From assembly GCF_030622045.1 (NCBI RefSeq), contig NZ_CP130886.1, positions 992,001 through 1,056,000 of the forward strand: 64,000 nucleotides of DNA, given 5' to 3'. Shown here piece after piece: positions 8,860 through 18,880 of the stretch; the first letter of the stretch is position 1, and every line of letters starts with the position of its first letter. A program made the position numbers and the translations under genes. Under the pieces are notes generated by a model. That model saw nothing but the letters and a program-made list of their open reading frames with translations. It did no database searches and was not told the origin of the DNA. The DNA is from Planctellipticum variicoloris. Lineage in GTDB: Bacteria; Planctomycetota; Planctomycetia; Planctomycetales; Planctomycetaceae.

Positions 8860-11814
8860 TTGGAAACTCCCGAGCTTGGCATCTGTGAAGACCTGGCGGG
8901 CCTCTTTCGCGGCGAGATTCGCGACGATCCGCTCGGTCGGGCGATCTATGCGAGCGACGCGAGCCTGTATCAGGTGACGCCGCAGGCGGTGTGCTGTCCG
9001 CAGGACGCCGACGACCTGGCGGTGCTGGTGAAGTACGCCCGCGAGGAGCGGCTGCCGTTGTTTGCGCGCGGGGCGGGTTCCGGCCTGGCGGGGGAGTCGC
9101 TGGGGCGGGGGCTGATCGTCGATTTCTCGCGTCATATGCACGAGGTGCTGTCGTTCGGCGAGCAGACGGTGCGCGTGCAGCCGGGAGTGGTGCTGGAGGG
9201 GCTCAATGAACGGCTGCGTCCGCTGGGGCGGTACTTTCCGCCGGACCCTTCGGGTTCCGCGGTCACGACGATCGGCGGGATGCTGGGGGTCGACGCCGCC
9301 GGTTCGCATTCGATTCGCGTCGGTTCGACGCGCGATCACGTGCAGAGTCTGGAAGTCGTGCTGGCGTCGGGGGTGAGATTCGAGGCGGGGGTCGAGTCCG
9401 TCCCTGGGGGGCTGACGGAGCTGAACGAAGAGTTTGAAAACCGTCCGGAGGCCGTGCGCGGGTGGCTGCTGTCGCGGCTGTCGCATCTGCTGGCGGCCAA
9501 TGCGGAGATGATCCAGGAACGGCAGCCTGCGCGGCAGTTTCGAAATCGGAGCGGGTACTTTCTGCGCGGCGTGCTCTCCGATGGAACGATCAATCTGCCG
9601 CGGCTGCTGGTGGGATCGGAAGGGACGCTGGGGCTGATCACCGCGGCGACGCTGCATACGTCGCCGCTGCCGGCCTGTCGGGGGGTGATTCTGCTGCTGT
9701 ATCCTTCCGTCGACAGCGCGGCGGAGGCGGTGCGGCATCTGGTTCGCGAAGAGCCGAGCGCCTGCGATCTGCTGGATCGGCGGATTCTGACGCTGGCGTG
9801 CGAAATCGACGAGCAACTGGCCCGGACGGTTCCACCGTCGACGGAGGCGGCGCTGATTGTCGAACAGACCGGCGGAAACGAGGAGGATGTGTTGCGCCGC
9901 CTGGAGCGGCTGGTTGCGGCGCAGCAGGAAATTGCGGCGCCCGGGCAACTGGTCTGGCGGGCGGTGGGCGACCGGGAGGTCGAGCGATTGTGGGGCATTG
10001 CTCATCGGGTTGTGCCGTTGCTGAACCGGCTGCGCGGGGAAACGCGGCCGCTGCCGTTTGTGGAAGACATCGCCGTCCCCCCGGAGTCGCTGCAGGAGTT
10101 TCTGCATCGGGCTCAGCGGGTGTTGCACCGGCACCAGGCGGTGGCGTCGCTCTACGCGCATGCGGCGGCCGGGCAGGTCCATTTGCGTCCGTTTCTGGCG
10201 AATCCGACGCCGGCGAGTGCTTCGAAGCTGGAGGAACTGGCGCGTGACCTTTATGAGGCGGCGCTGGCGCTGGGGGGATCGCTCAGCGGGGAGCATGGAC
10301 TGGGGCTGGCGCGAACGGCGTTTCTGCGGTCGCAGTACGGTCCGCTGTATCGCGTTTTCGAGCAGATCAAGCGGCTGTTCGATCCCGAGAACCTGCTCAA
10401 CCCCGGTAAGGTGATCAGCGACGATCCCCACTTGACGGTGCGTCATTTCCGTCCGGCGGAGGAGCCGCAGTTGCCGCTGCACCAGGTTCAGCTCGAATGG
10501 TCGCCTGTCGAACTCAAGGAGCAGGCGGCGCGCTGCAATGGCTGCGGCGCATGCAGGACGCAAGGGCCGGAAGGGCGGATGTGTCCGTTCTTCCGGACCG
10601 AACCGGACGAAGAGCGATCGCCGCGGGCGAAGGCGAATGTCATGCGGTGGCTGGCGGACGGGACGCTGCCGGCGACGGTGCTCGATCAGCCGGAGATGGA
10701 GCGGTTGACGCGATCGTGTTTCAACTGCAAGCAGTGCGAGCTGGAATGCCCGGCGAACGTCAACGTGCCGCACCTGATGCTGGAAGCGAAGGCTCAACGG
10801 GTGGCCGCCCACGGGCTGTCGCGCATCGACTGGTTTCTGTCGCGGCTGCATACGTGGGGGAATTTCGGCTGCCGGGTCTCCCCGGCGATCAATCTGCTCC
10901 TGCAGACGCGACTGGGGCGCTGGCTGCTGGAGAAGTCGGTGCAGATCGCCCGCCAGCGCAAACTTCCGCGTTTTGCCCGCCGGCCGTTTTTGCAGACAGC
11001 CCGCAGGAAATGGCTGATGCCGCCGGCGTCGTTCGCAGCGCCGCGACCGGTGATCTATTTTGTCGACCACTACGCCAACTACCACGATCCGGATCTGGCG
11101 GAAGCCTTCTGCCGGATCGTGGAGCACCAGGGACTGCGGGTGCATGTGCCGCCGGGGCAGCGACCGTCGGGAATGGCGTTGATTTCCGCGGGAGACATCG
11201 AAGCGGCCCGACCGCTGGCGGAGCACAACATTAGGACGCTGGTGGAGTTTGCCCGCGAGGGTTGCCCGATCGTCTGCACGGAGCCGACGGCTGCGGTCTG
11301 CCTGCGGCAGGACTACCCGCGGATTCTCAACGACGGCGAAGCCGGCCTCGTGGCCGGGCAGGTGATCGAGGCGGGGGAGTTTCTGCGACAGATTGACCAA
11401 CAGGGGAATCTGCGACGGAATTTCTCAGAGCTGTCGATGAATGCCGCGTACCACACGCCGTGCCATTTGAAGGCGCTGGGGGCGGGAGAGCCGCTCGCGG
11501 ACTTGTGCGATCTGATTCCCGGTCTGGAGATTTCCCGGATCGAGCATGGGTGTTCGGGAATGGCAGGAGTGTTCGGGCTCTCGACGGCCAACCTTGCGGA
11601 GTCTCTGGCCATCGGTCACGATTTAATCGAACGAATGGCCACAGATCGCTTTGGCGTGGGGATGACCGAATGCAGCGCGTGCAAAATGCAGATGGAGCAG
11701 CGGACGACGCGTCCGACGGTGCACCCGCTGAAGTTGCTGGCGCTGGCGTACGGACTGATGCCGGAGTTGAAGCGGGCGCTGCAGCCGTCGAACAACCGGC
11801 GCGTGATTTCCTGA
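8860..11814 (+). CDS. FAD-binding oxidase / iron-sulfur oxidoreductase fusion (GlcD-GlcF-like)
   Basis: A 984-residue two-part flavoenzyme. The N-terminal half is a FAD-linked oxidase of the GlcD/D-lactate dehydrogenase class, with FAD-binding PCMH motif LFARGAGSGLAGES near residues 67-80. The C-terminal half is GlcF/GlpC-like. It has two [4Fe-4S] sites (C559-x2-C562-x2-C565 with a later Cys-Pro, and C620-x2-C623-x2-C626-x3-C630), then two CCG-type segments (HTPCHLKALG with GCSGMAG, and ECSACKMQ). Family members oxidise 2-hydroxyacids and pass electrons to quinone or cytochrome. TTG 8860 was chosen because GGAGAGG lies 8 nt upstream; TTG 8815 has none. The substrate is not determined. moaD begins 3 nt after its stop. 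Confidence 0.9.
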   Translation: METPELGICEDLAGLFRGEIRDDPLGRAIYASDASLYQVTPQAVCCPQDADDLAVLVKYAREERLPLFARGAGSGLAGESLGRGLIVDFSRHMHEVLSFGEQTVRVQPGVVLEGLNERLRPLGRYFPPDPSGSAVTTIGGMLGVDAAGSHSIRVGSTRDHVQSLEVVLASGVRFEAGVESVPGGLTELNEEFENRPEAVRGWLLSRLSHLLAANAEMIQERQPARQFRNRSGYFLRGVLSDGTINLPRLLVGSEGTLGLITAATLHTSPLPACRGVILLLYPSVDSAAEAVRHLVREEPSACDLLDRRILTLACEIDEQLARTVPPSTEAALIVEQTGGNEEDVLRRLERLVAAQQEIAAPGQLVWRAVGDREVERLWGIAHRVVPLLNRLRGETRPLPFVEDIAVPPESLQEFLHRAQRVLHRHQAVASLYAHAAAGQVHLRPFLANPTPASASKLEELARDLYEAALALGGSLSGEHGLGLARTAFLRSQYGPLYRVFEQIKRLFDPENLLNPGKVISDDPHLTVRHFRPAEEPQLPLHQVQLEWSPVELKEQAARCNGCGACRTQGPEGRMCPFFRTEPDEERSPRAKANVMRWLADGTLPATVLDQPEMERLTRSCFNCKQCELECPANVNVPHLMLEAKAQRVAAHGLSRIDWFLSRLHTWGNFGCRVSPAINLLLQTRLGRWLLEKSVQIARQRKLPRFARRPFLQTARRKWLMPPASFAAPRPVIYFVDHYANYHDPDLAEAFCRIVEHQGLRVHVPPGQRPSGMALISAGDIEAARPLAEHNIRTLVEFAREGCPIVCTEPTAAVCLRQDYPRILNDGEAGLVAGQVIEAGEFLRQIDQQGNLRRNFSELSMNAAYHTPCHLKALGAGEPLADLCDLIPGLEISRIEHGCSGMAGVFGLSTANLAESLAIGHDLIERMATDRFGVGMTECSACKMQMEQRTTRPTVHPLKLLALAYGLMPELKRALQPSNNRRVIS

Positions 11815-11816
11815 CG

Positions 11817-12056
11817 GTGCCGGTGCAGTTGTTCGCGCGGGCGGCGGATCTGGCGGGGACCGCCCGACTGATGGTGTCGCTGCGGAACCCTTTTACTGTT
11901 CAGCAGTTGCGGCGAGACCTGGGCGTCGCCTGTCCGGCTCTGGAGACGATTCAGAGTTCGCTGCTGATCGCCGTCGATCGGCGGTATGCAGGGCCGGAGA
12001 CGGTAATCGGCGCGAAGTCGGACGTGGCCTGCTTTCCGCCGGTGAGCGGGGGGTAG
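11817..12056 (+). CDS. moaD: MoaD, small subunit of molybdopterin synthase
   Basis: A 79-residue ubiquitin-fold sulfur carrier. Its C-terminal Gly-Gly becomes a thiocarboxylate that donates sulfur to precursor Z. It begins QLFARAADLAG, as MoaD does, and ends in FPPVSGG with the obligatory double glycine. The start is GTG 11817 (or GTG 11823), immediately after the oxidoreductase stop codon at 11812-11814. The junction suggests translational coupling, since no clear Shine-Dalgarno is seen. moaE and moaA follow after a repeat-bearing gap of 239 nt. The short length and the alternative in-frame upstream reading make it easy to miss, but the ends are diagnostic. Confidence 0.85.
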   Translation: MPVQLFARAADLAGTARLMVSLRNPFTVQQLRRDLGVACPALETIQSSLLIAVDRRYAGPETVIGAKSDVACFPPVSGG

Positions 12057-12062
12057 CAATTA

Positions 12063-12189
12063 GGGAGTAGCGAGCAGGGAATAGCGAATAGCCAGAGGAA
12101 GAGGGCTGATCGCGGGTCGCCAGAAGAAGAGAATCGAGGGGGCGTGGTGTTCTGCTCTGGCTGTTCGCTGCTCCCTGTTCGCTATTGCC
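12063..12189. repeat. Inverted pair of short-word repeats between moaD and moaE
   Basis: Left arm 12063-12096 (contains GAGCAGGGAATAGCGAATAG) and right arm 12156-12189 (contains CTGCTCCCTGTTCGCTATTG) are near reverse complements. The same words recur at 1761-1853 and 54698-54722. The pair splits an otherwise tight molybdopterin gene run. Confidence 0.7.
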
Positions 12190-12295
12190 GATATTCGCTG
12201 GCCGCGGTTGGTTCCGTGGACAGGACCGCGTACAACTGTGGAGTGGTGGAACCGGTCGAAGGACTGCCGTCTGGCCGAGATATCGAGCTGTTGTG

Positions 12296-12739
12296 ATGAT
12301 TGAACTGACCAACGCGGAAATTGACTACCAGCAGCTCACCGAGCGGGTGAGATCGCCGCGGGCGGGGGCGGTGATCCTGTTTCTGGGGACCGTGCGGGAG
12401 TTTACGCAGGGACGTCAGACCGTTGCGCTCGACTACGACGCCTATCCGGACATGGCCCGCAGCCAGCTCGCAGAGCTGGAGGCCGAGGCTCGCGACCGCT
12501 GGCCGGTGGTGGAATGCGCCATTTCCCACCGGCTGGGACGGCTGGAACTGGGGGATGTCAGCGTGGCGGTGGCGGTGAGCTGTCCGCATCGGCGGGATGC
12601 GTTCGAAGCCGGGCAGTTTCTGATCGACGAACTAAAAGTTCGCGTGCCGATCTGGAAGAAAGAAAACTGGGCGGACGGGCAGACCGAGTGGGTGCATCCC
12701 GCGGGTTCAGCCACACCGATGCCGGAGACCGCACGATGA
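12296..12739 (+). CDS. moaE: MoaE, catalytic subunit of molybdopterin synthase
   Basis: A 147-residue large subunit that converts precursor Z to molybdopterin using MoaD thiocarboxylate. The family pattern is clear: GAVILFLGTVREFTQG near the N-terminus and LEYDAYP-like LDYDAYPDMA. HRLGRLELGDVSVAVAV and CPHRRDAFEA follow, then the active-site lysine segment VPIWKKENWADG near the C-terminus. ATG 12296 begins at the conserved MIELT; the frame is open further upstream without family similarity. Its stop overlaps the moaA start as ATGA (12736-12739), indicating translational coupling. Confidence 0.94.
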   Translation: MIELTNAEIDYQQLTERVRSPRAGAVILFLGTVREFTQGRQTVALDYDAYPDMARSQLAELEAEARDRWPVVECAISHRLGRLELGDVSVAVAVSCPHRRDAFEAGQFLIDELKVRVPIWKKENWADGQTEWVHPAGSATPMPETAR

Positions 12740-13731
12740 ACGCTCCCCTGATCGATTCGTTCGGGCGCGTGCACGACAATTTGCGGATCAGCGTGACCGA
12801 TCGTTGCAACATCCGCTGCTTCTATTGCATGCCGGCGGAAAACGTCACGTTCATGGATCGTCGCGACCTGCTCACCTTCGAAGAACTCGAACGGTTCGCG
12901 CGGATCGCGGTGACTCTGGGAATCACGAAGTTGCGGCTGACGGGCGGGGAGCCGCTGGTCCGCCGTAACCTGGACGAACTGGTCCGGCGGCTGGCGGCGG
13001 TCCCGGGAATTCAGGATATCGGCCTGACCACCAACGGGCTGCTGCTCGCCGATCAGGCGGAGGCGCTCTTCGCGGCCGGGCTGCGACGGATCAATGTCAG
13101 CCTGGACGCTCTCGATCCGGTGCGATTCAAGGAGTTCACGCGACGCGACGGCTATGAGAAGGTGATCGAGGGGATTCACGCCGCGAAGCGGGCGGGATTC
13201 GATCCGATCAAGATCAACGCAGTTTCCGTGCGCGGCATGACCGAAGATCAGGTTGTGCCCTTCGGCCACTTTGCCCGCGAGACGGGGGTCGAGGTGCGGT
13301 TTATCGAGTACATGCCGCTGGATGCCGATGCCGCGTGGGAGCGGGAGAAGGTGCTGTTCGCTCAGGAAATCGTCGATCAACTGTCGGCGGAGATTCAGCC
13401 GCTGGTGGCTCTTCCGCCGCGGGATACGCGGGCGCCGGCGACGGACTATGAATTTGCGGACGGCATCGGACGGATCGGCTTTATCGCCTCGGTGAGCCAG
13501 CCGTTCTGCCTGAGCTGTAACCGGATCCGGATCACCGCGGACGGCAAGCTGCGCAACTGTCTGTTCAGCCTGGAAGAAACGGACTTGCGCGGACTGCTGC
13601 GCGAGGGAGCGCCGGATGACGAGATCGCGGCACTTGTCCGGCAGTCCGTGTCGGCGAAGAAAGAGGGGCACGAGATCAACACGGCCCGGTTCGTGCAGCC
13701 GGAGCGGCCGATGTACTCGATTGGCGGTTGA
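12736..13731 (+). CDS. moaA: MoaA, GTP 3',8-cyclase
   Basis: A 331-residue radical SAM enzyme catalysing the first step of molybdenum cofactor synthesis (GTP to 3',8-cyclo-GTP). The N-terminal [4Fe-4S] motif is CNIRCFYC. The SAM-binding TGGEPL follows, and the MoaA-specific C-terminal cluster is FCLSCNRIR with a later RNCLF cysteine. The protein ends in the conserved Gly-Gly tail, needed for activity in the family. The length is standard. It overlaps moaE by 4 nt. MoaC, which completes the step, is not in the window. Confidence 0.96.
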   Translation: MNAPLIDSFGRVHDNLRISVTDRCNIRCFYCMPAENVTFMDRRDLLTFEELERFARIAVTLGITKLRLTGGEPLVRRNLDELVRRLAAVPGIQDIGLTTNGLLLADQAEALFAAGLRRINVSLDALDPVRFKEFTRRDGYEKVIEGIHAAKRAGFDPIKINAVSVRGMTEDQVVPFGHFARETGVEVRFIEYMPLDADAAWEREKVLFAQEIVDQLSAEIQPLVALPPRDTRAPATDYEFADGIGRIGFIASVSQPFCLSCNRIRITADGKLRNCLFSLEETDLRGLLREGAPDDEIAALVRQSVSAKKEGHEINTARFVQPERPMYSIGG

Positions 13732-13831
13732 GACGGCAGGGTGAAAATCCGAGATTTCGAAGCACGAAATCCGGAAAAGTTCCAAACACAAAACAGCAAA
13801 TGAAGACGCGAGGCGGAGCCTCGCGGGGAGG

Positions 13832-13855
13832 CGTTCCCAGGCGGAGCCTGGGAAC
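13832..13855. repeat. Palindromic repeat, GTTCCCAGGC family, copy 1
   Basis: GTTCCCAGGC against GCCTGGGAAC with a short GGA loop. Other copies lie at 58046-58069 (one mismatch) and 63219-63243. Confidence 0.8.
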
Positions 13856-13906
13856 GAGGACATTTGTGTTGAAACGCGCAGGCTCAGCTCACCACATTGA
13901 AGATTT

Positions 13907-15064
13907 ATGCGGATCTATCTCGACAATGCGGCGACGACGTTTCCGAAGCCTCCCGAGGTCTACACGGCGGTGGGCCAGTATCAGCGGGAGCTGGGGGCTC
14001 CGGTCGGTCGGGGGGCGTATCTGGAGGCGATCGAGGTTCAGCGGCGGGTCGATCGCTGCCGGCAACTGGCGGCCGAGTTGCTGGGGGCCGGCGATCCCCG
14101 GCGGATCGTCTTCACGTTCAACGGCACCGACAGCCTGAACCTGGCGCTGCAGGGACTGATCCGGCCGGGCGATCATGTGGTGACGACCGCCGCCGAGCAT
14201 AACTCGGTGCTGCGACCGCTGCGATGGTTGTCAGAACGGCGCGGCATCCGCCTGACCGTCGTCCCCTGCGATCCAACGGGACTGGTTTCCGTCGAGGGCA
14301 TCCGCGAGGCCTGCCAGGCGCCGACGCGACTGGTGTGCGTCACCCATGCGTCGAACGTGACGGGATCCGTGCAGCCGATCGAGGAGATCGGACAAACTGC
14401 GCGATCGGCCGGGGCGCTGATGGTGCTGGATGCGGCCCAGTCGGCGGGGCAGTGGCCGATCGACCTGGGGGCGCTCCCGGTGGATGTGCTCTGCTGCTCA
14501 GGGCACAAGGGACTGCTGGGGCCGTTGGGAACCGGGCTGGTCTGGCTGGGGCCTGCGGCGGAGGAGCAGATCGACGATTACCGGCTGGGGGGCACGGGAA
14601 CGCAGAGCGAGAAGGAAGAGCAGCCGGAGACGCTCCCCGACCGATTCGAATCGGGAAATCACAACGCGCCGGGGCTGCTGGGGCTGGGTGCGGCGCTGGA
14701 GTGGCTGCGGACGACCGGAATCGAGACGGTCGCCCGTCACGAACGCGAACTGACGGGTCGGCTGCTGGAGGGACTGGCCGGGATTCCGGAGGTGAAAGTC
14801 CATGGCCCGGCTGCGGAGGCTCCACGGACGGGAGTCGTCAGCGTCACGGTCGACGGATACGAACCGCAGACCCTGGCGGCGCTGCTGGACGAGCACTTCG
14901 GCGTGCAGACGCGGGCCGGTTTTCACTGCGCGCCGCGGATTCATGCGGCGCTCGGCACCGCAGCGACCGGAGGAACGCTCCGGTTCAGCATCGGGCCGTT
15001 CAATACGACGGACCACATTGACGCCGCGGTGGAGGGGATGCGGGAGCTGGCGGGGGCGGTGTAG
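13907..15064 (+). CDS. Class V aminotransferase, cysteine desulfurase-like
   Basis: A 385-residue PLP enzyme of the class V fold, closest in pattern to the 'cysteine desulfurase family protein' group. The N-terminus IYLDNAATTFPKP is typical. PLP-binding residues are Asp175 and Gln178 (VLDAAQSAGQ) and the Schiff-base lysine K201 (CSGHKGLLGP). A conserved cysteine stands in RAGFHCAPRIH near the C-terminus, the position of the persulfide cysteine. Its place after moaD-moaE-moaA fits a sulfur donor for MoaD or for Fe-S enzymes, but that is inference. A repeat of the GTTCCCAGGC family separates it from moaA, so co-transcription is uncertain. Confidence 0.88.
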   Translation: MRIYLDNAATTFPKPPEVYTAVGQYQRELGAPVGRGAYLEAIEVQRRVDRCRQLAAELLGAGDPRRIVFTFNGTDSLNLALQGLIRPGDHVVTTAAEHNSVLRPLRWLSERRGIRLTVVPCDPTGLVSVEGIREACQAPTRLVCVTHASNVTGSVQPIEEIGQTARSAGALMVLDAAQSAGQWPIDLGALPVDVLCCSGHKGLLGPLGTGLVWLGPAAEEQIDDYRLGGTGTQSEKEEQPETLPDRFESGNHNAPGLLGLGAALEWLRTTGIETVARHERELTGRLLEGLAGIPEVKVHGPAAEAPRTGVVSVTVDGYEPQTLAALLDEHFGVQTRAGFHCAPRIHAALGTAATGGTLRFSIGPFNTTDHIDAAVEGMRELAGAV

Positions 15065-15176
15065 CGGGGGAAGAGATCAGTGCAAAATGAAAAGTGAAAA
15101 ATGCAAAGTGCAAAATGGGAAGATGAGTCGGGGTGTCACGCACGACTCTTCTCAAGTTCCATTCGGGCAAGATGTC

Positions 15177-15248
15177 GGGTGAGTCGAGTCTTCGAGGCTC
15201 ACCGTAACTCGTTAAAAAAGAGCTGGGCCTCGCGGACTCGACTCACCC
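15177..15248. repeat. Perfect 14-bp inverted repeat
   Basis: GGGTGAGTCGAGTC (15177-15190) pairs exactly with GACTCGACTCACCC (15235-15248) around a 44-nt insert containing TTAAAAAAGAG. Confidence 0.8.
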
Positions 15249-15273
15249 AACTCTGAAACTGGGAAGAGCCGTG

Positions 15274-15355
15274 GGGTGGCACGCCCAGAGGCTTTGAGAT
15301 GGGCGTGTCTTCGTTTTCGTTTCCACGCCCATCGAGGACTCTGGGCGTGCCCCCC
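15274..15355. repeat. Palindromic repeat, GGTGGCACGCCCAGAG family, copy 1
   Basis: About 82 bp, two near-complementary arms starting GGGTGGCACGCCCAGAG and ending CTCTGGGCGTGCCCCC, each with a GGGCGTG/CACGCCC inner segment. It shares sequence with 27873-27954, 35200-35280 and the half copy at 47814-47847. Confidence 0.85.
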
Positions 15356-15383
15356 GAATTCGCTTCTTCGCCGAAGGCTCAAC

Positions 15384-15980
15384 TTACGCGCTGCGGCTGT
15401 TTGGCAGCGGGACCAGCCGCGGGATCGGCAGGCGGACGCCGACGACTCGGCCGTGGCGGGCGACGAGTTTGCGGAAGTCTTCGCGGAGGAACCCCCAGAG
15501 GTGCTCCGGGGGACGAGTTGCAAGATATCGCTCGGAGAGCTCGCCCATCTGCCGGTCGTATTCGCGCTGGCTGTGGCTGTGGACGTGGTAGCGGCCGTCG
15601 AGCCGGCGGATGTCGCCGTCGAACCGCGGGCTGATGTGGTACAGCTCGTGGAAGACGGTAATGAGCTTCTCCCGCAGCGGCTGATCGAGGAACCGGGGGA
15701 GATAGAACGTGAGGATGTAGAGAATCTCGTGTTCGCCGGCGAAGAGGCGGCGGACGGTCCATTGGCGGCGGCCGCGGCGAGTGACAAGGCCGCCGTTTTC
15801 GAACCGCATGGGGGTCAGTTTGGCCTGCAGGCCGTGGAGGGCGGAATGGCGGGCCTGGGCGAAAGTGACCGCGACCTGTTCCATGCGGAGGTGCTGAAAG
15901 TCGGGGACCCGGGCGGCGATGTCTTCACAGAGGCTCCGCATGGAGCTCGTAAAGTCAAAGGTCGCCGCAGTTTCTGACAC
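15384..15980 (-). CDS. Putative zinc metallopeptidase (HELYH)
   Basis: A 198-residue cytoplasmic protein carrying a gluzincin-type zinc motif HELYH at residues 111-115, within the helix TVFHELYHISP. A further histidine cluster, YHVHSHS, lies at about 131-137 and could supply the third ligand. No signal peptide or membrane segment is present. The pattern matches small 'putative metallopeptidase' proteins known from planctomycetes and some phages; the substrate is unknown. It is transcribed alone on the minus strand, divergent from groEL1 across a repeat-bearing spacer. Zinc binding is probable from the motif; proteolysis is untested. Confidence 0.72.
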   Translation of the reverse strand: MSETAATFDFTSSMRSLCEDIAARVPDFQHLRMEQVAVTFAQARHSALHGLQAKLTPMRFENGGLVTRRGRRQWTVRRLFAGEHEILYILTFYLPRFLDQPLREKLITVFHELYHISPRFDGDIRRLDGRYHVHSHSQREYDRQMGELSERYLATRPPEHLWGFLREDFRKLVARHGRVVGVRLPIPRLVPLPNSRSA

Positions 15981-18309
<2,329 letters not shown>

Positions 18310-18315
18310 TTCGAA

Positions 18316-18336
18316 CCTCCGGGTGCACGCCGGAGG
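18316..18336 (+). promoter_or_regulatory. Hairpin between groEL1 and groES
   Basis: CCTCCGG (18316-18322) pairs with CCGGAGG (18330-18336), loop GTGCACG, starting 7 nt after the groEL1 stop codon. There is no T-run, so it may stabilise or process the transcript rather than end it (inference). Confidence 0.45.
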
Positions 18337-18431
18337 ATGTTGCAAAACTCCTCCGGCTGGTCGCCCGACAGTTTTTTGATTCCCACAATCGGACCACAAG
18401 TGCAGACTGCGACGGGCAGTCGCTGAGACTC

Positions 18432-18436
18432 AGGAG
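18432..18436 (+). promoter_or_regulatory. Ribosome binding site deciding groES start
   Basis: AGGAG lies 9 nt before ATG 18446, but would touch the alternative ATG at 18437, so the downstream start is preferred. Confidence 0.7.
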
Positions 18437-18445
18437 ATGAAGAGT

Positions 18446-18736
18446 ATGTCGCTGAAACCTCTGGATGATCGCGTTGTTGTCGAGCCGCTGACCGCTGAAG
18501 AGAAGACCGCGGGGGGGATCGTCCTGCCGGACGCCGCCAAGGAGAAGCCGCAGCGCGGCAAGGTTGTTGCGGTCGGCCCGGGCCGGCTGCTGGACAACGG
18601 CGAGCGTCACCCGATTTCGCTGGTGATCGGCGACGAAGTTCTGTTCGCCAAGTACGGCGGGACGGAAATCGAAGTGAACGGCAAGGACGTCAAGATCCTG
18701 CGGGAATCGGACATCCTGGCCAAAGTGCTGGGCTAA
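18446..18736 (+). CDS. groS: Co-chaperonin GroES
   Basis: A 96-residue lid of the GroEL chamber. It begins [13 protein letters not shown]. The mobile loop region is [19 protein letters not shown], and the roof and core segment VVAVGPGR and the late [15 protein letters not shown] are all typical. The start at 18446 is set by AGGAG at 18432-18436. The gene lies between two groEL copies; the usual order is groES before groEL, so this reversed and doubled arrangement is unusual. It is the only co-chaperonin here and probably serves both rings. Confidence 0.97.
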   Translation: MSLKPLDDRVVVEPLTAEEKTAGGIVLPDAAKEKPQRGKVVAVGPGRLLDNGERHPISLVIGDEVLFAKYGGTEIEVNGKDVKILRESDILAKVLG

Positions 18737-18880
18737 GGGAGCGGAAAGCGGAAAGCGAGGAGCTGAAAGCCAGATTGCCGGTTTTGTCGCGATCTGGAAC
18801 TCGACTCTTCTTCGGCTCTCCGCTTTCAGCTCTCGGCTTTCAGCGTTCTCCGAACACCCGTCCACAAGGATTTTTCAGAG
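18737..18880. repeat. Short-word inverted pair between groES and groEL2
   Basis: GGAAAGCGAGGAGCTGAAAG-type words just after groES (18743-18773) are mirrored at 18813-18845 (CTCCGCTTTCAGCTCTCGG and CTTTCAGCG). This is similar in style to other spacers of the window but made of different words. Confidence 0.6.

Larger units (their letters stand above)
15065..15383. other. Repeat-filled spacer
   Basis: Contains a tandem-word stretch at 15080-15120 (TGCAAAATGAAAAGTG-like words), a perfect inverted repeat at 15177-15248, and the first copy of the GGGTGGCACGCCCAGAG palindrome at 15274-15355. No gene is visible. Confidence 0.7.

Noticed and set aside
8452-11400. A very long open frame on the minus strand opposite the FAD/Fe-S oxidoreductase
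   Set aside because: It is the mirror of a clear gene in GC-rich DNA, is Arg/Gln/His-rich and has no domain. The same holds for long minus frames at 207-1748, 16933-18399, 18875-20548, 20545-22623, 29872-31731, 50573-52390 and 52689-54488.
15080-15120. CRISPR-like repetition of short words
   Set aside because: Words are near-tandem without unique spacers, and no cas genes are nearby.
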